A DNA stretch of 64,000 bases from contig JBLDXI010000048.1 of NCBI GenBank assembly GCA_047495785.1, forward strand, positions 372,001 through 436,000. The letters are read 5' to 3'. Numbering within the stretch: position 1 is the stretch's first letter; each line of letters begins with the position of its first letter. The position numbers and the translations under genes are program-made. The notes beneath the pieces were generated by a model. The model did not search any database, was not told the origin of the DNA, and worked only from the letters and a program-made list of their open reading frames with translations. Source of the DNA: Lepidodermella squamata (taxonomy: Eukaryota; Gastrotricha). Shown here piece after piece: positions 48,348 through 60,900 of this stretch.

Positions 48348-49583
48348 ATGGAGGTGGGTATTTCCGTTGTTTTCTATCTCGTTCTGATGTGTTTTCCTGC
48401 CTTCGTCAGACAATCCAGAAAATTCTTCATCCCATGTCGCTGTTCCAAGGCGAACGAGTGGTTGTGGTCACCGGCGCTGACGAAGGCATCGGCTACGCCG
48501 TGGTCAAAAGCCTGCTGAAATCGAATCCCAACTGGACCGTCTACTTGACATCTCGCGACGCCGAAGACATGAAGAAATCACGCTGACAGCCAAGTACCAC
48601 CAGCTTGACATCGAAGATCCCGAAAGCATCTGCCGATTCCGTGACCACATCCGCGCGAACCACAAGCACGGCATCCACATTCTGGTGAACAACGCTGGAA
48701 TGTACCCGAATTTCCTCTCACAAGAATTCGAAAGAAGCTCAACTGGAATTTCGAGTGCAACCGAGCGTCACGTCGAGCCAGAAGTTCGAGAGGCTGGTTC
48801 CGACACTGGCAATCGTCGTCACGATGAGGAGAAGAAGGAGCAACGCCAAGAAAAAGAAGAAGTCAAGTTCCGTTTCGACCGAGAGTCCTTCAAGTCTATC
48901 ATCGAGAACAACTACTTCAGCACGTTGCGAGTTTGCCGCGAGCTGTTCCCGTTGTTAGGCGACAATTCGTCGGTGATTTTCGTCGGGTCTCGCCTGGCGA
49001 ATCTTGCTTTCATGGCTACTAAGGAAGACAAGCAAAGGCTGTTACGGGGCTGTACCCGTGTCGAGGACTGCTCGAAGGTAATTTCGATTTTCGATTATCC
49101 CCATTTTCTTCGGGATTTTTTGCTGCATTGTATAACTAACTCTGCCAACTCTGCTTTTTCTTTCTGTAGTTAATGGAGGACCTGATGAATTCCGATCCTG
49201 AGAAGCTTTACAATCCTGAAGACCCGAACGACAGCCGCGCATGGCTGGCCAAGTCGCCCGATGCCGAACTCATCCCCAACTACAAACTAGGCGCTGTCTA
49301 CCCGTGGGCGATGGCCAAGCTCGGTCTAGCCATCATCTGCCGTCTGTATCAGCTGCAGTTCGATGCCGAGAAGGTCGACCAAAACGTGCACGTTGTCACT
49401 TGCTGCCCGGGCCTTGTCAAGACTGACCTGAATCCGATGGGCGTTCGATCGCCCGAGCAAGGCGCCGACACGATTGTCTGGTGCGCCGAGCAGCCGAAAG
49501 ATACGCCCATTCGAGGCGTCGTGTGCGGCGATCGCAAGATGCTCGATCCGTTCGTTCTCCCCGAAGGTTCAACCATTTTCTAA
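48348..49583 (+). pseudogene. Carbonyl-reductase-like SDR, copy 2, frameshifted
   Basis: Exons by comparison with copy 1 are 48348-48353, 48410-49077 and 49170-49583. Protein and DNA are nearly identical to copy 1, including promoter, splice sites and AATAAA at 49692-49697. After LTSRDAE a net deletion of 25 bp (near 48563-48568, against 41921-41950 in copy 1) shifts the frame and ends translation at DMKKSR. All later sequence is intact in the other frame (HEEITLTAKYHQLDIEDPES onwards), so the lesion is recent or is an assembly error. It shares the altered W-A-M-A-K active-site motif. Confidence 0.85.
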
Positions 49584-50050
49584 AAATATCAAACGCTTCC
49601 TTTTTCTTTACGTGCAAATCACAGTTTCTTATTTCACACAGTCATACTTTTCTTTGCCGATTATTGCACATTGGGGAACAATCTTGAAACGAATAAAATT
49701 TGTTTGCAGCCATATTGTGTGTTGTTCGAATTTCTGTTGCATTGCCGGCGACCAAGGCTGCAGATGTGAAGGGGTAAACAATTTCATTTTGAACTGGACG
49801 TCCGTCTTATATGCCCCCTTATACTAAAATGGTTACATTGCTACATCAGATGCCGCCTTACTTGCGCTCAGCTGTCATTTAATTACCGCATTTACCGGAA
49901 TATATTATTTTCGCACTGTTTCACCTCATTTTCTGGGCGACGGGTACATTTCTTTTAGAGATCCATGATTATTGATTCCAACTAAAATTGCTTGCACCGC
50001 AACATTAAAGACGCACTCGACCAATCGATAACAATGCTTAACATCTTTAT
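49584..50050. other. Intergenic, SDR2 3' end to PLAT gene 1
   Basis: It contains the SDR2 poly(A) signal and otherwise no supported feature. Confidence 0.5.
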
Positions 50051-50058
50051 TATAAAAG
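50051..50058 (+). promoter_or_regulatory. TATA box of PLAT gene 1
   Basis: TATAAAAG lies 77 bp before the ATG at 50128, the same spacing class as the SDR promoters. Confidence 0.55.
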
Positions 50059-50127
50059 ACACGGCTGTAGTATATATCTTCTTGCATTCAATATTCAACC
50101 ACACTTTGATGCTGGGTGACGTTTTTG

Positions 50128-53100
50128 ATGGCTGAAGATTTCGTGCCGGAAACTCGTAAGTTTGACCGCATCACTCAACAACGTTTTAACAATTCGCCTT
50201 AATAAGGAGCGGTATGGGAACTTACCTTAGAAACTGCTCCGGATTCACCACCATGCCAACATCCAGTTGTAGTTGTTCTATGTGGCTACAACGGTGATGA
50301 CGAACCCGGTCAACTTCTTGCAACTCCACTAAGCGGTCAACCACCATTTCAGCCTGGCCAGTCTGATGTATTCAGCATTTACGTAGACCCGAACGCTCTG
50401 GGCGAAATCTTTAAACTTCGCTTTGGTTTCACAGCAGAGGTCGAGGCCGTGCAATGGAAGCTGAAATCCGTTAAATTGACGAATCCTGAGAGTCAAGAGT
50501 CGTTTCTAGGGGAGTGCAATCTGACACTAACGAGATCAGAGTCTGAAGATCCGTGGCAAGAAGCACCGGTTTCAAGACCTGAATTCCAACCTTTCGCGGT
50601 GATTCATTATCAAGTTTACATTCATTCTGCAGCAGATTCTGGGCAAATGGATTGTGGTGTGGATGCTATAATTTATGGGTAAACGTCTCGATTTCCTATC
50701 ATTGCATTCTTGACTTCATATTCTTATCAGCGAATATGGCAATACTGGTCGAAGAAGTCTGAGAAATTCGACAAATCACAGATTTCAACCCGGTCAAGTA
50801 GATGTGTTCACCATACCAGCAGTTCAACTCGGCCAGATTATAAATGTGCGAATTATCAATGATTGCTCAGGGACTCAGCGATCTTGGAAGTTGGACAACG
50901 TTGTCGTTAAGGAATCAGCCGAAGCAGAATTAGGCTGGGATTTTCCGTGTGGCAAATATTTCGACCCGGCTCTGGATGACTGCCAATGTGACCGGTTGCT
51001 ACCCGACAAAGCTTTACCGGAGGCAGAAGCTGCGCTGGAACAGCCGGCCGATGGGACTAACATCGTGACCTACGACATTGAATTACATACAGATAATCGA
51101 GAAGGGCTTTTCGATGAAGATGTCACCATAAATCTAGCAATCAATGGCGTCGATGGCCGAACGACCGGGGAGTGGAATTTCATCAACACCGCAACCAACG
51201 GTCCTTTAACCATTGCTAGAGGCGATGTTTTAAAATTCCAACTCCCAGCACCCGACATTGGGGTGATAGAGGGTGTTTCCTTCGTCCATAACAAGCCCGG
51301 TAAAGAAGCTATGGATTTTGTGAGGAAAATCGTGATAACACCCCAGATTGAGGGGGCTGTGCCTTACAGAGTGACCTATGAAGAGGACCCTTTTGCTTCT
51401 CCTGAGCCTGAAGCAGAGCCGGAACCAGTTCCGACGGTGAAGCCTGTCGAAGTTCTTCAGCCTCAATACGAGCAAGCTGAAATTCCTCAAAATTTCAAAC
51501 AGCCCGACCCTGCGCCATCTACGAGTCAACCGGGCCCTGTGTCATCTCAAGACATTGAGAATCTATGGAAGACATATCAGCAAAACATACCTAGCGATCC
51601 AAATAAGTCAATCTCCATGGGGTTTTTTGTTGTTGACGACAAGGCCTCGGAATTTTCAATCACCTTTGATAGACAGGGTGGCGTGAAACCTCCTATTCAA
51701 GGGTTCACGTACCCTCCACCACCTCCTTTACCCCCTCAGGGGATCCCACCGCCATTTTACCCGTATCCTTACCCCTACCCCTTTCCTCCCCCAACTCAGC
51801 AATACCCTCCTCAACCTCCTCAACAGCAGAAAGAGCAAGAACCTGAGCCGGAACCCCCGAAACCGCCTAAATTCATCTATAACGTCGAATTGCATACCGG
51901 CAACAGGAAAGGCTTGTTTCGTAGCGATGACGTGATAGCGAAAATAGTGCTATGCGGCACAAAGGGAGCTACAGCTCGGCAATCAGTCATTAATGACACT
52001 CATGGCCTCTTACCTGGCGAAGTAATACTAGCTCAAGTCGAGTCGTCGTATGATATCGGCGAGATAACGAGCTGCCAGTTTCTGCATAACAAGCCAGGAG
52101 CCCAAGCTACGGATTTTCTATCAGCAATCATTGTTCGGCCAACACATAGTGACGAAGAGTACGTGTTCGAGTATAACGAGCCGACTCCGACGCCAATTCC
52201 AGAACCAACGCCCGAACCTGAGCCAGAACCCGAGGTGCCAAAAATCGACCCCAGGGAATGGTTCATATCTTGGACTAATTGGGACTCACAGCCTAAAGAT
52301 CAAGTCCAGATTAGTGTAATCATAGTCGGCTCGGATGGGGAGTCTCAGCCATTTTACCTGGACGTAAATTTGGCTCCAGGTGACAGCACTAGGCATCTAC
52401 TGGTTCTGAAAGAAGACATTGGATCGATTAAACGGGTAGATTTTAACATCATTTTCTAACTTCTTATCAATTTCCTTGTTACCCAGCTTAAATTTGGTCA
52501 CGGTCCGAACGTTTCAGGTGACCATCCGTGGCACGTCAAAGAGGTTCGACTCCTTCATCATGCAACCGGGAAGCTTCACACCTTTCAAATGGGACCTCCG
52601 CCAGCACCAAAGCCGAAATCAAAGTACAAAGTCGAGATTTACATGGGCCAGCCTCCGAAACCAATCAATCCCAACATTGAAGTGTATATCAAGTTCAAAA
52701 ACGAGGGCGGGAGTAGCGTTTCCAGCAAATGTTGGCTTGCTCAGTCGACCAATAATTCAATAAGGTTTCGAGCAGGCCAGACCGACACTTTTATTGTGGA
52801 ATGTGAGGAAGATGTTGGCGATGTTGCAAATATCGTTTTTGGAGGTTCGAATGAGGTCGAACTCGCGGTGTTTCGAAATTCTGTTGTTCGAGCGATAGTT
52901 ACTCCACTGCATTGGAAGGAACCGAGAGACTTCGTTTTCAACTTCAGACCCGACCCATTAGCGGCTAAGATTCAGGAACCAGTCTTGCCTCCAGTAAAAA
53001 GTTAGTCGCGAAATATATTTATAGCTTTTGTGATTATTTTTGTCGCAGAATCGTCTTGCCTTATCAAGATTCGAACTGGTAATGTCCCGATCTCTACAAC

Positions 53101-54742
53101 CCAAGCAGCCTTAAGTCTCCAGTTATGCGGAACCTTGAAAACTGGCCAACCAGTAATCCTGAAACAAGCTTCAGGTTTTGTCCCGGATCAAGTTCACCAA
53201 TTCAAAACTGAGATTGAGGATGTTAAAGACGTATTCAAGATTCGAATGGGATTCGAAGATTTCGCTAAAACTCCTACACTATTTGTTGACCAAGTTGGAA
53301 TTGAAATCCTGAATGGGAAAAAGTATCTCTTCGACGTTAACAATTGGATTTGGTAGGTTTCTCTTCTCTTATTACTGCAAAGCTTTACTTCAATTTTTTA
53401 GGGCAAGCCCCAAGCATGATGGTTTCCGAGAATTTCTTCTAACTAACAAAAATCCGCCCCTTGAGATGCCTGTAATCAAGTATCAGATCGCTGTATGGAC
53501 TGGATCTACCGGCCTAGATGAAGCCGAGAGCCCTGTCAACATCTTCATCGAACTCATCGGGCTTATTGGCGATACAGGAAAGCGAAGACTAGCCAATTCA
53601 AAATGCCGAATCAACAAGTTCTACCCAAGCCAGATGGACCTATTCGATTTGGAAGCAATTGATATCGGTGACGTGAAGAAAGCTGTGGTCACTTTGGAGT
53701 CCAAAGACGAAGATGTAAAATGGGCGTTAAACAAAATAATGGTCCAAACTCACCCTGTGATGGGCGATGAGTTTGTCTTCGAATGTGGCGGCAAAATACT
53801 GGACCCAGTCAGCGCTAAATCGATTTCTTTCAACTTAACCACGAAAAATCCTGCACTTAGAAAACCACTCAAGCCGAAAGCAGGGGATTATGTAATGATT
53901 GTCTCGACTGGAATGGACCAATCCATGGCGTGCAATTCCTTGGTATCTCTGACCCTTTTCGGCGAGAAGGGATCAACCCCACTTATGTCGATAGTTGACC
54001 CAGTTGCGGAAATAACGACTAGCAAGAAAAAATTCCAACCGCCACCTCCATTTCGAGCGACAGCAGTCGATACATTCGCGGTCAACTTCCCAGTCGATCA
54101 AATAGGAGGGTCGGTCGTCAAAGCACGCCTCGAGCATAACAACCTAGGAACTCAACGGCATTGGTTCGTTGATAAGTTTACGCTTCAAAGTCTAGCGAAA
54201 CCTCGAGAAAGTACCTTACATTTCGAGGTTGGTCGTTGGTTGTCGGATTCAAAAGAAGACGGCGAGATTGTTCGAGAAGTTTCGGCGAGTTATTTCGGCA
54301 AAATCACTGCTAATTCTCTACAGTACGAAATAAGCTTGTTTCTCGGGCCAAAAACGAGCCGCGACATGCCGCCGCACATGAATGTGTATTGCACGCTATT
54401 TGGCCGGGGTGCGTTCAATTCTGGGAAGCGAGGCCTGAGAAAAACAGTTGGAGGTACCCCATTTTTCGTTCCTGACGCTTGTAGTCGGTTTAGCATTACG
54501 GCTGTTGGTGTTGGCGAGGTGACGCATTTGGTTTTGAGCCACGATGCTGCGGAGATGGATTACTATATCGAGGTTAACGCCGTGACTGTGGCCTGGGAAG
54601 GCGGCCAGATTGGGCGAACTGATTTTGCGGTTAACAAGTGAGTTTTTATCTAAAATGGCTGGCTGCCAATCATTTCTTCTGTGTTTTCAGGCTATTGGTA
54701 AAAACTGACATCAGCAGAGATGCGGAGTTATCAATTCGATGA
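50128..54742 (+). CDS. Multi-PLAT-domain protein (LOXHD1-like), gene 1
   Basis: Exons 50128-50155, 50207-50678, 50731-52435, 52487-53000, 53049-53352, 53402-54637 and 54691-54742 give 1436 residues. About ten PLAT/LH2 beta-sandwich units follow one another, each with a Y/W-x-hydrophobic start, an F-x-x-GQ-x-D-x-F or similar strand and a closing W-F/K-L-D/K-V strand. Examples are WELTLETAPDSPP, YDIELHTDNREGLF, YNVELHTGNRKGLF, YKVEIYMGQPP and YQIAVWTGSTGLDE. A Pro-rich linker (PPPPPLPPQGIPPP) separates units 3 and 4. There is no signal peptide or membrane segment. PLAT domains bind lipid membranes or partner proteins, and LOXHD1 works in hair-cell bundles. The function here is unknown. AATAAA is at 54757-54762. 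Confidence 0.88.
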
Positions 54743-55231
54743 TTTCCTGGTTGCCAAATAAAGCCTACAAAGAAATGCATTTTTTCTCCTACAAAAGAAG
54801 TTGGAAATTGAGGTTCATTATTTCTCATTTCGTTGAACCTTTATTCGGCCCTGCCAACAAGTAAAGCAAAAAAGATATGGTAGGTACAGCCTCGGGATGC
54901 GAAGGATTGGAATAGCCTAGGAATATAACTTGAGAGGATTTATCTGAAATCAAGCCACTTTTCATGCTCAATCGATGTTTGAGCAGCTCACTTGTCCGCT
55001 CTGTGTTTTTGTTACGTCAAACTTTCGACCTGTCGACTCTCAGACAGGTAGCAGAATTTATCGTGGGAATGATCAATGCGCTTAAATTATCCAAATAATG
55101 TTTGAGGAAATACGTGTTCTTCCCTAAGCTAATCAGACTAAGATTAGCTTTCAACACCCACTCCCATCTTTATTTCTAATGAGGGGTGTATCTTCGTGAC
55201 CCTCATCTTTCTTTTAATTCCTGTTTCAGCT
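54743..55231. other. Intergenic between PLAT gene 1 and the receptor
   Basis: The poly(A) signal of gene 1 lies at its start. A TGTTTCAG acceptor (AG at 55228-55229) lies 2 nt before the receptor ATG. No TATA box is seen. Confidence 0.45.
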
Positions 55232-57484
55232 ATGATTTCAACATGCCTCGTACTCATGCTGACAATTGCAATCCTAAATGAATCTCATGCAGTTAATAAA
55301 ACCTTTCGAATCCAGCTTTTCCATGTCATTACAGAAATCGGCTACGATCCCAGGCAGGTTCAGGCTCTGAGAAGCTCCGCGGAATATGTCGTCAATATTG
55401 CAAACTCCCGTTCAGATTTACTTCCAAACTATCACCTTGAAGTCGAAAGATACGAAGAATTTTTCGGAAATAACGCAGTACAAGGCTTTATAAACCACCG
55501 AAGGCAGAACGGCACTCAACTGCCATTGATTATCGGACCCAATCTATCAAACGGCTGCAAATCTCTAGGAAGAATTCTCCACTACTTCGATTCTATTGCT
55601 ATCAGCATATTTTGCGGAGCACCGTTTCTGACAGATCGGAAATTGTATCCAAACTTATACTTGTCCCAGGGCAGCATAAAAACGGCTGTAGCTTCAAATT
55701 TAGCTTTTATGAAGAATGTCGGAAAGTGGACACAATTCGCTATTATCGCTCAATCAAATTCAGCTTTTGATGTGCCACACGCTTACTTCTTACAAGAAAG
55801 AGCTTTGATCGAAGGACTTAAAGTTCCTTATTTTGACATGATTACAGAGGCAACCCCCGAGACAATTTCGTATCTGAAAAGCTCACGGCTGAGAGTTATT
55901 TACGTAGCAATCGGCCAGCCTGTAATTCTGACTCAATTTCTTTGCGAGGCCTATCGAGCTGGATTGAAAGGGCCTAGGTACGTCTTCATGCTTTCAACTA
56001 CAGTCGTTACAACTGCCAGTTCACCAGTCTGCTCGGGAAATATGCTTGTTGAGCAATTCAAGCAATCCATTTTCTACGGCTCGATATCAAAACCGCTTAA
56101 TTCCACCTGGATCACAGATTTAGGTGATACTGGAGACGATTTTGACAAATTCCTAAATGGCAAAGGTCTATCGATGAGTGACGACCTATTTTTCGCCTAT
56201 CTAATCCGTGATACATTTTCTACAGCTATAGTCACGCTGAACAAAACCGAAGAAATTTTGAGGCGGGATTACAATCTTACTCTCCTAGACTACAGTGCAA
56301 GTCCAAAACTCGTGATTGATGCAGTAAGGAGGGCGCTGCATTCAACAGAGTTCAACGGTGTAAGAATTGGAAAAACTTCGTATAACAAGGATGGCCAATT
56401 GATGGGCAATGTTATAGTGTTGAGTCAATATAACGGCGGCTTTTTAAGACGAATGACGGTGCAGCAATTAACTAAAAGTGACTCCGACGAATTCGACCTG
56501 AGAAATTTCAGATTAGACCTAGTTTCGCCCATATCGTGGGTGCTTGGCACACCGCCAAGGGACAAGGCGCAGGTTGAGCGGATAAACCTGAAGCTATCTC
56601 GATCTTTTTCGATCAGCATTTGGACTCTTGCAAGTCTCATATCAGCTTTTCAGTTTCTAGGCGTAGGATTCATCGTACGAAGCGAAGCTCAATCCACATA
56701 TTTTAAGTTAACGAAGGTGTTTGGATTGTTAGGCTGCTATCTCTTGAATTCGTCATCAATTTCTTTCTCAATAGATAGAGAAATCGGAAGCGAGCTTCTC
56801 GCGAATTGCTCATATTTTCTTTTGATATCAGGAGCCGCAGTGTCGCTGTTGATTTCGCCCTGCCGAGTCATCGCTATACAGCTTTTCGTCTCTAGAATTC
56901 CCAGGCCTGAAACGTCTCTTGCAGATATTTTCAGTAATCAAAGAAGAAGCTCAAAGAAACGAAGCAACTTGGACCCGCTGATAATTGGCCTTAGCAATAA
57001 ATTCGCCTTAAAACTTGCTTGTATTACTGCTCTAGGATTAATTTCATTCGCAATTGCTTGGATTTCCACACGAAAATTTCAATGCTATGAAAGCCCAATG
57101 TCCTACCCGATCTACGACGAGACTTTAGATACGGTTTACGAGTACTATCACATCAAGTGCAGCGATAGCCCTCAAACATCTTCAATTGGCTGGGCACTAC
57201 TTGGAATTGCGGGAGTTTTCCTAGAGCTGCTTCAAATTCTAGGTTTGGCAAAATTTTACCAATTGAAGCATAGTCGGATTGCTGGCATCCCTGAGTATAC
57301 CCTTATTCTCCTTGGAGCTATCTGTGGAGTGACTCTGCTGCCAGCTGGAGTGTTGATTCAATTGGTACTAGCGGGGAACAGTATCAGCCAGAATATTGCG
57401 TTGGCTCTAATAAGCTTGCTGCAATCGAGCGTGTTTTCTGCACTATGGATCCTACCAACTTTCTTTTCGAAGTTAAGATTCTAA
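55232..57484 (+). CDS. Class C GPCR, GABA-B receptor-like, single exon
   Basis: One uninterrupted frame encodes 750 residues. A signal peptide (MISTCLVLMLTIAILNESHA) precedes a Venus-flytrap ligand domain (about 30-430; ITEIGYDPRQVQALRSSAEY, LPLIIGPNLSNGC, FAIIAQSN, LRVIYVAIGQPVI, GQLMGNVIVLSQYNGG). Seven hydrophobic segments follow from about 450 to 745. No Cys-rich linker lies between the two parts, which points to the GABA-B branch rather than metabotropic glutamate receptors. The chain ends right after TM7, so the C-terminal coiled coil that dimerises classical GABA-B subunits is absent. I chose the ATG at 55232 because the acceptor ends 2 nt before it and a good signal peptide follows. 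Ligand and partner are unknown. Confidence 0.82.
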   Translation: MISTCLVLMLTIAILNESHAVNKTFRIQLFHVITEIGYDPRQVQALRSSAEYVVNIANSRSDLLPNYHLEVERYEEFFGNNAVQGFINHRRQNGTQLPLIIGPNLSNGCKSLGRILHYFDSIAISIFCGAPFLTDRKLYPNLYLSQGSIKTAVASNLAFMKNVGKWTQFAIIAQSNSAFDVPHAYFLQERALIEGLKVPYFDMITEATPETISYLKSSRLRVIYVAIGQPVILTQFLCEAYRAGLKGPRYVFMLSTTVVTTASSPVCSGNMLVEQFKQSIFYGSISKPLNSTWITDLGDTGDDFDKFLNGKGLSMSDDLFFAYLIRDTFSTAIVTLNKTEEILRRDYNLTLLDYSASPKLVIDAVRRALHSTEFNGVRIGKTSYNKDGQLMGNVIVLSQYNGGFLRRMTVQQLTKSDSDEFDLRNFRLDLVSPISWVLGTPPRDKAQVERINLKLSRSFSISIWTLASLISAFQFLGVGFIVRSEAQSTYFKLTKVFGLLGCYLLNSSSISFSIDREIGSELLANCSYFLLISGAAVSLLISPCRVIAIQLFVSRIPRPETSLADIFSNQRRSSKKRSNLDPLIIGLSNKFALKLACITALGLISFAIAWISTRKFQCYESPMSYPIYDETLDTVYEYYHIKCSDSPQTSSIGWALLGIAGVFLELLQILGLAKFYQLKHSRIAGIPEYTLILLGAICGVTLLPAGVLIQLVLAGNSISQNIALALISLLQSSVFSALWILPTFFSKLRF

Positions 57485-57974
57485 GACTAGTGATGCCTTG
57501 GGATAAGCCGTATTTTTGTCGTTCATAAGAGTAAAACTCTTTTGCCGATTTATGTACTGCAACTGCTTTTCGGTCATTTTCCAGATTTTCCGCTAAATCG
57601 TATCGACCATGATCATTATCACCTGAGTGCATCGATCGTAATTTGGCGCTTAAAGCTAGAACTCTCACAAGTGAAAAAACCCGCAGATGTAGTGTTGTGG
57701 TGATGCGTGCATTATCGGAGAATTGACTAATCAATACATGCTGGTCATTCATTATTCAACAATACGCTCAAACAGATACAAACGTGAACATCCAAGACAC
57801 ATCAAAAATTTTCGGCGTAATACGTGACCACACACTATTATTTCAAGTGCATTGAATTTTCGATTCCATTTGGCGCGTATTTTTCAAAAAACTTGGCTTT
57901 GAATGTACAAACACTCTGTTACCCAATATTTTCAATCGAGCTATTTAATCGTTCAGTAGCAATAAGTGAACGCT
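57485..57974. other. Intergenic between receptor and PLAT gene 2
   Basis: The 123-codon minus frame at 57384-57752 overlaps the receptor's 3' end and has no domain. Nothing else is supported. Confidence 0.45.
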
Positions 57975-60900
57975 ATGGACTTCAAAATTGCTTACGAAAC
58001 AAAAGGGAAGGACCCGCGTGAGATTGAGAAGATAATACGAAACGCGCTCGAAGAAGTTGCTTCACAGACGAATCTGATCAAGCCAAAGGACATCAAAATC
58101 GCCCCGCCTAAGCTGAATCGTAAGTTTAAGATTGAACATTGAACGTTTTTAATTTATTCGCTAATTTCTCGAATCTAATTCGTGTGGAATGTTGTCCTTG
58201 GATAATTGTTTCCATGTGTAGGTAATTCTCCTCTAAATATGGATAAACCTAATTTTAGTTTAGGAGCGGTATTGTAAAAAAGTGTCGATGAGGCACTCAG
58301 GGATTCCACGCAACTTCAATTTTTAATCAAGCTAAGATCAACTAAGGATAATATTTTAATAAATCTTATATTTAATTCGCGCGTCAATCAAACCTATATC
58401 TAAGTCCAATCAAAACTAGGCCAATAAGCTTTTCATATCAATCAAGCTAAACTCTGGTTCTAGATTACCCCATTTTTCAGGCGATTCGTTCTAAGAGTAC
58501 TTTAGGTGCACTTCACTTTCATCTGTTAAAGGCGATTCACAAACTCGTGTTTTCCACAGTGTCAAAATGGGAGCTACACCTTGAAACCGCCCCCGATTCG
58601 CCACCCCTGACATGTCCAGTTGTCGTTACTATTTGCGGTGTCAAAAAAGACGACGACCCCGATAACTTGACGCAACCTAAAAGTGGAGGCAAGCCGTTTC
58701 AACCCGGCCAGGTTGACGTGTTCGAGCTGAACATTGACAAGGACATTGGTGATATATTCAAAATTCGCTTCAGCTTCCCTGAAAATGTCGAACGTGCTCA
58801 GTGGAAAATGAAATGGATGAAGCTGTTTCATCCAAGAGATAAGGATGTCTTTCAGACCGATTGCAATTTGGAACTAGAGAAGACCAAAACTCGAGAGCCA
58901 ACCAGTGAAGTGTTCATTGTTTGGCCTGATTATCCACTTCTGCCTTTGGTCAACTACATAGTTGAGGTCTATACTCATGAAAAATCTGGACCAATGAATT
59001 GCGGGGCAAAAATTCATATCACGGGGTATCTATTAAAATTTAGGACTTTTGATCCATTTCGATTTTCATCTCAATTTTAGAGAGTATGGCAACTCCGGAA
59101 TTCGAAAGTTGCTGAATGACAACAAAACTCGGTTCCAAGCTGGTACCATGGAAGAATTCGTGCTTCCCATAATCAAACTGGGTGAAGTTAAGAAAATTCG
59201 GCTCGTCAACGATTTGAAAGGAGACAAAAATCACTGGCGTGTCGATAAGGTGATCGTGAAAATGCCTGATTCCGACAACGAGTGGACCTTTCCCTGTGGC
59301 AAGTATTTCTCGCCTGAAAAGGGTGACAAAAACCCTGATAAATTGGTTCTACCTGGCGACGAGCCCGAAGAGAAAGAGAAGAAGGACAAGCCGAAAAAAG
59401 AAGAAAAGACGAAGGAAGAGCCGGTAAAAGAAAAAGAACCAGAGCCGAAGAAAGAAAAGGAGAAAGAGAAGGAAAAGGAAAAGGAAAAAGAAAAGCCGAA
59501 GGAAGAACCAAAGAAAGAGCCGAAAAAAGACGACCCGCCGCCGGTGGAGAAGAAAGATATTCCAAGTAAGATACTTAACATAACAATTTACCCTTCATGT
59601 CCCAACATTTTTCTATCTTAAGAAAACACTTGGCTGCTATGGTGGGAAAATCGCAAAAATCAGCAAGAATTCCAAGCAATGCCGCTCGCCTTTGTTGTAG
59701 TTGGCGAGAAGGCATCAACCGACGAAATCAACGTTGAAATGGACCTGAAACCTGGCGAAAGTGACAAGCGAAAAATCAAATTCGATCCAGACAAAATCGG
59801 CCCTATCGACAAAGTTCGCTTCAAGCCAAGCGAACAGGCTAAAACGAAAGGCCTCAAGTGGGAAATTGCGAAATTGCACTTGAAACACCTTGCGACGGAA
59901 GAAATTCACACGTTTGAATTTCAGAAGCCAATTGTATACAAGCAGGGCGATACAACGGTTGAGGTATCGGAAAAGGGGCTACCTATCAGTATTTACGAGG
60001 TCGAATTTCATACGGCAGATAGGGATGGCCTATTTAGCGACGATGTTCGCGCTAAACTTCTTGTTCGGGGCGAATCAGGGGACACAGGTGAGCGGACCCT
60101 AGTCAACGCCCAGGTTGATGGGAAACTGAAACTAAAGCAAGGCGAGATTGTTAGATGTCAGATCGAGGGCGTAGATATCGGTGAGATCAAAGGCGTGACC
60201 TTTAAACACAACCAGCCAGGCAAAACTACCGCCGATTTCGTGCAAAAAATAGTCGTCCGAAATATGAGCAGTAAAAAAGCTGCTGCATACGAAATTACCT
60301 TCGATCGCGAAACGAAGCAAGACAAGCCAAAACCCGATGCCCCGGATAAATTGTGGTCTCTCTGGTGGGAGAATCGAGCTGAGCAAAAGCCGTACCAAGG
60401 TGTTAACTTAGCCTTTGTTGTAGTCGGAGAGAATGAGGAAACTAAGGACTTTGAATTTAACTGCGATTTGAACCCTGGGGAATCCTCCGATCGGAAGAAG
60501 TTGTTATTCGAGCCAGCCAAAGTGGGAGCTATAGTCAAGGTTCGGATCAAATTTCAAGACGATGTAGCTCGAAAGACGAAATGGGACATTGCCAAGCTTC
60601 ATTTACTTCACGTTCGAACTGCTCAGCTTCACACTTTCGAGTTTCCAAAGGCCCATTCGAAAAAGCTGGGCGATTCAACCTTCGAGGCTTCTGCTCGAGG
60701 CGATCCTATTTCGATCTACGAGGTCGAGCTACATACTGAAGATCGCGAGGCCCTCTTCACCCCTGATTTGAAGGCCAAAGTCCTAATCAGAGGATCTAAG
60801 GGTGATACCGGAGAAAGAACAGCGGTAAACGCGAAATCAGATGGACCTTTAAAAATTCGGAAGGGCGAGGTGTTGAAGTTCGATGTTGAGGGCGTTGATA

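Noticed and set aside
57384-57752. 123-codon minus frame
   Set aside because: Overlaps the receptor's TM7 codons antisense and has no domain or promoter.
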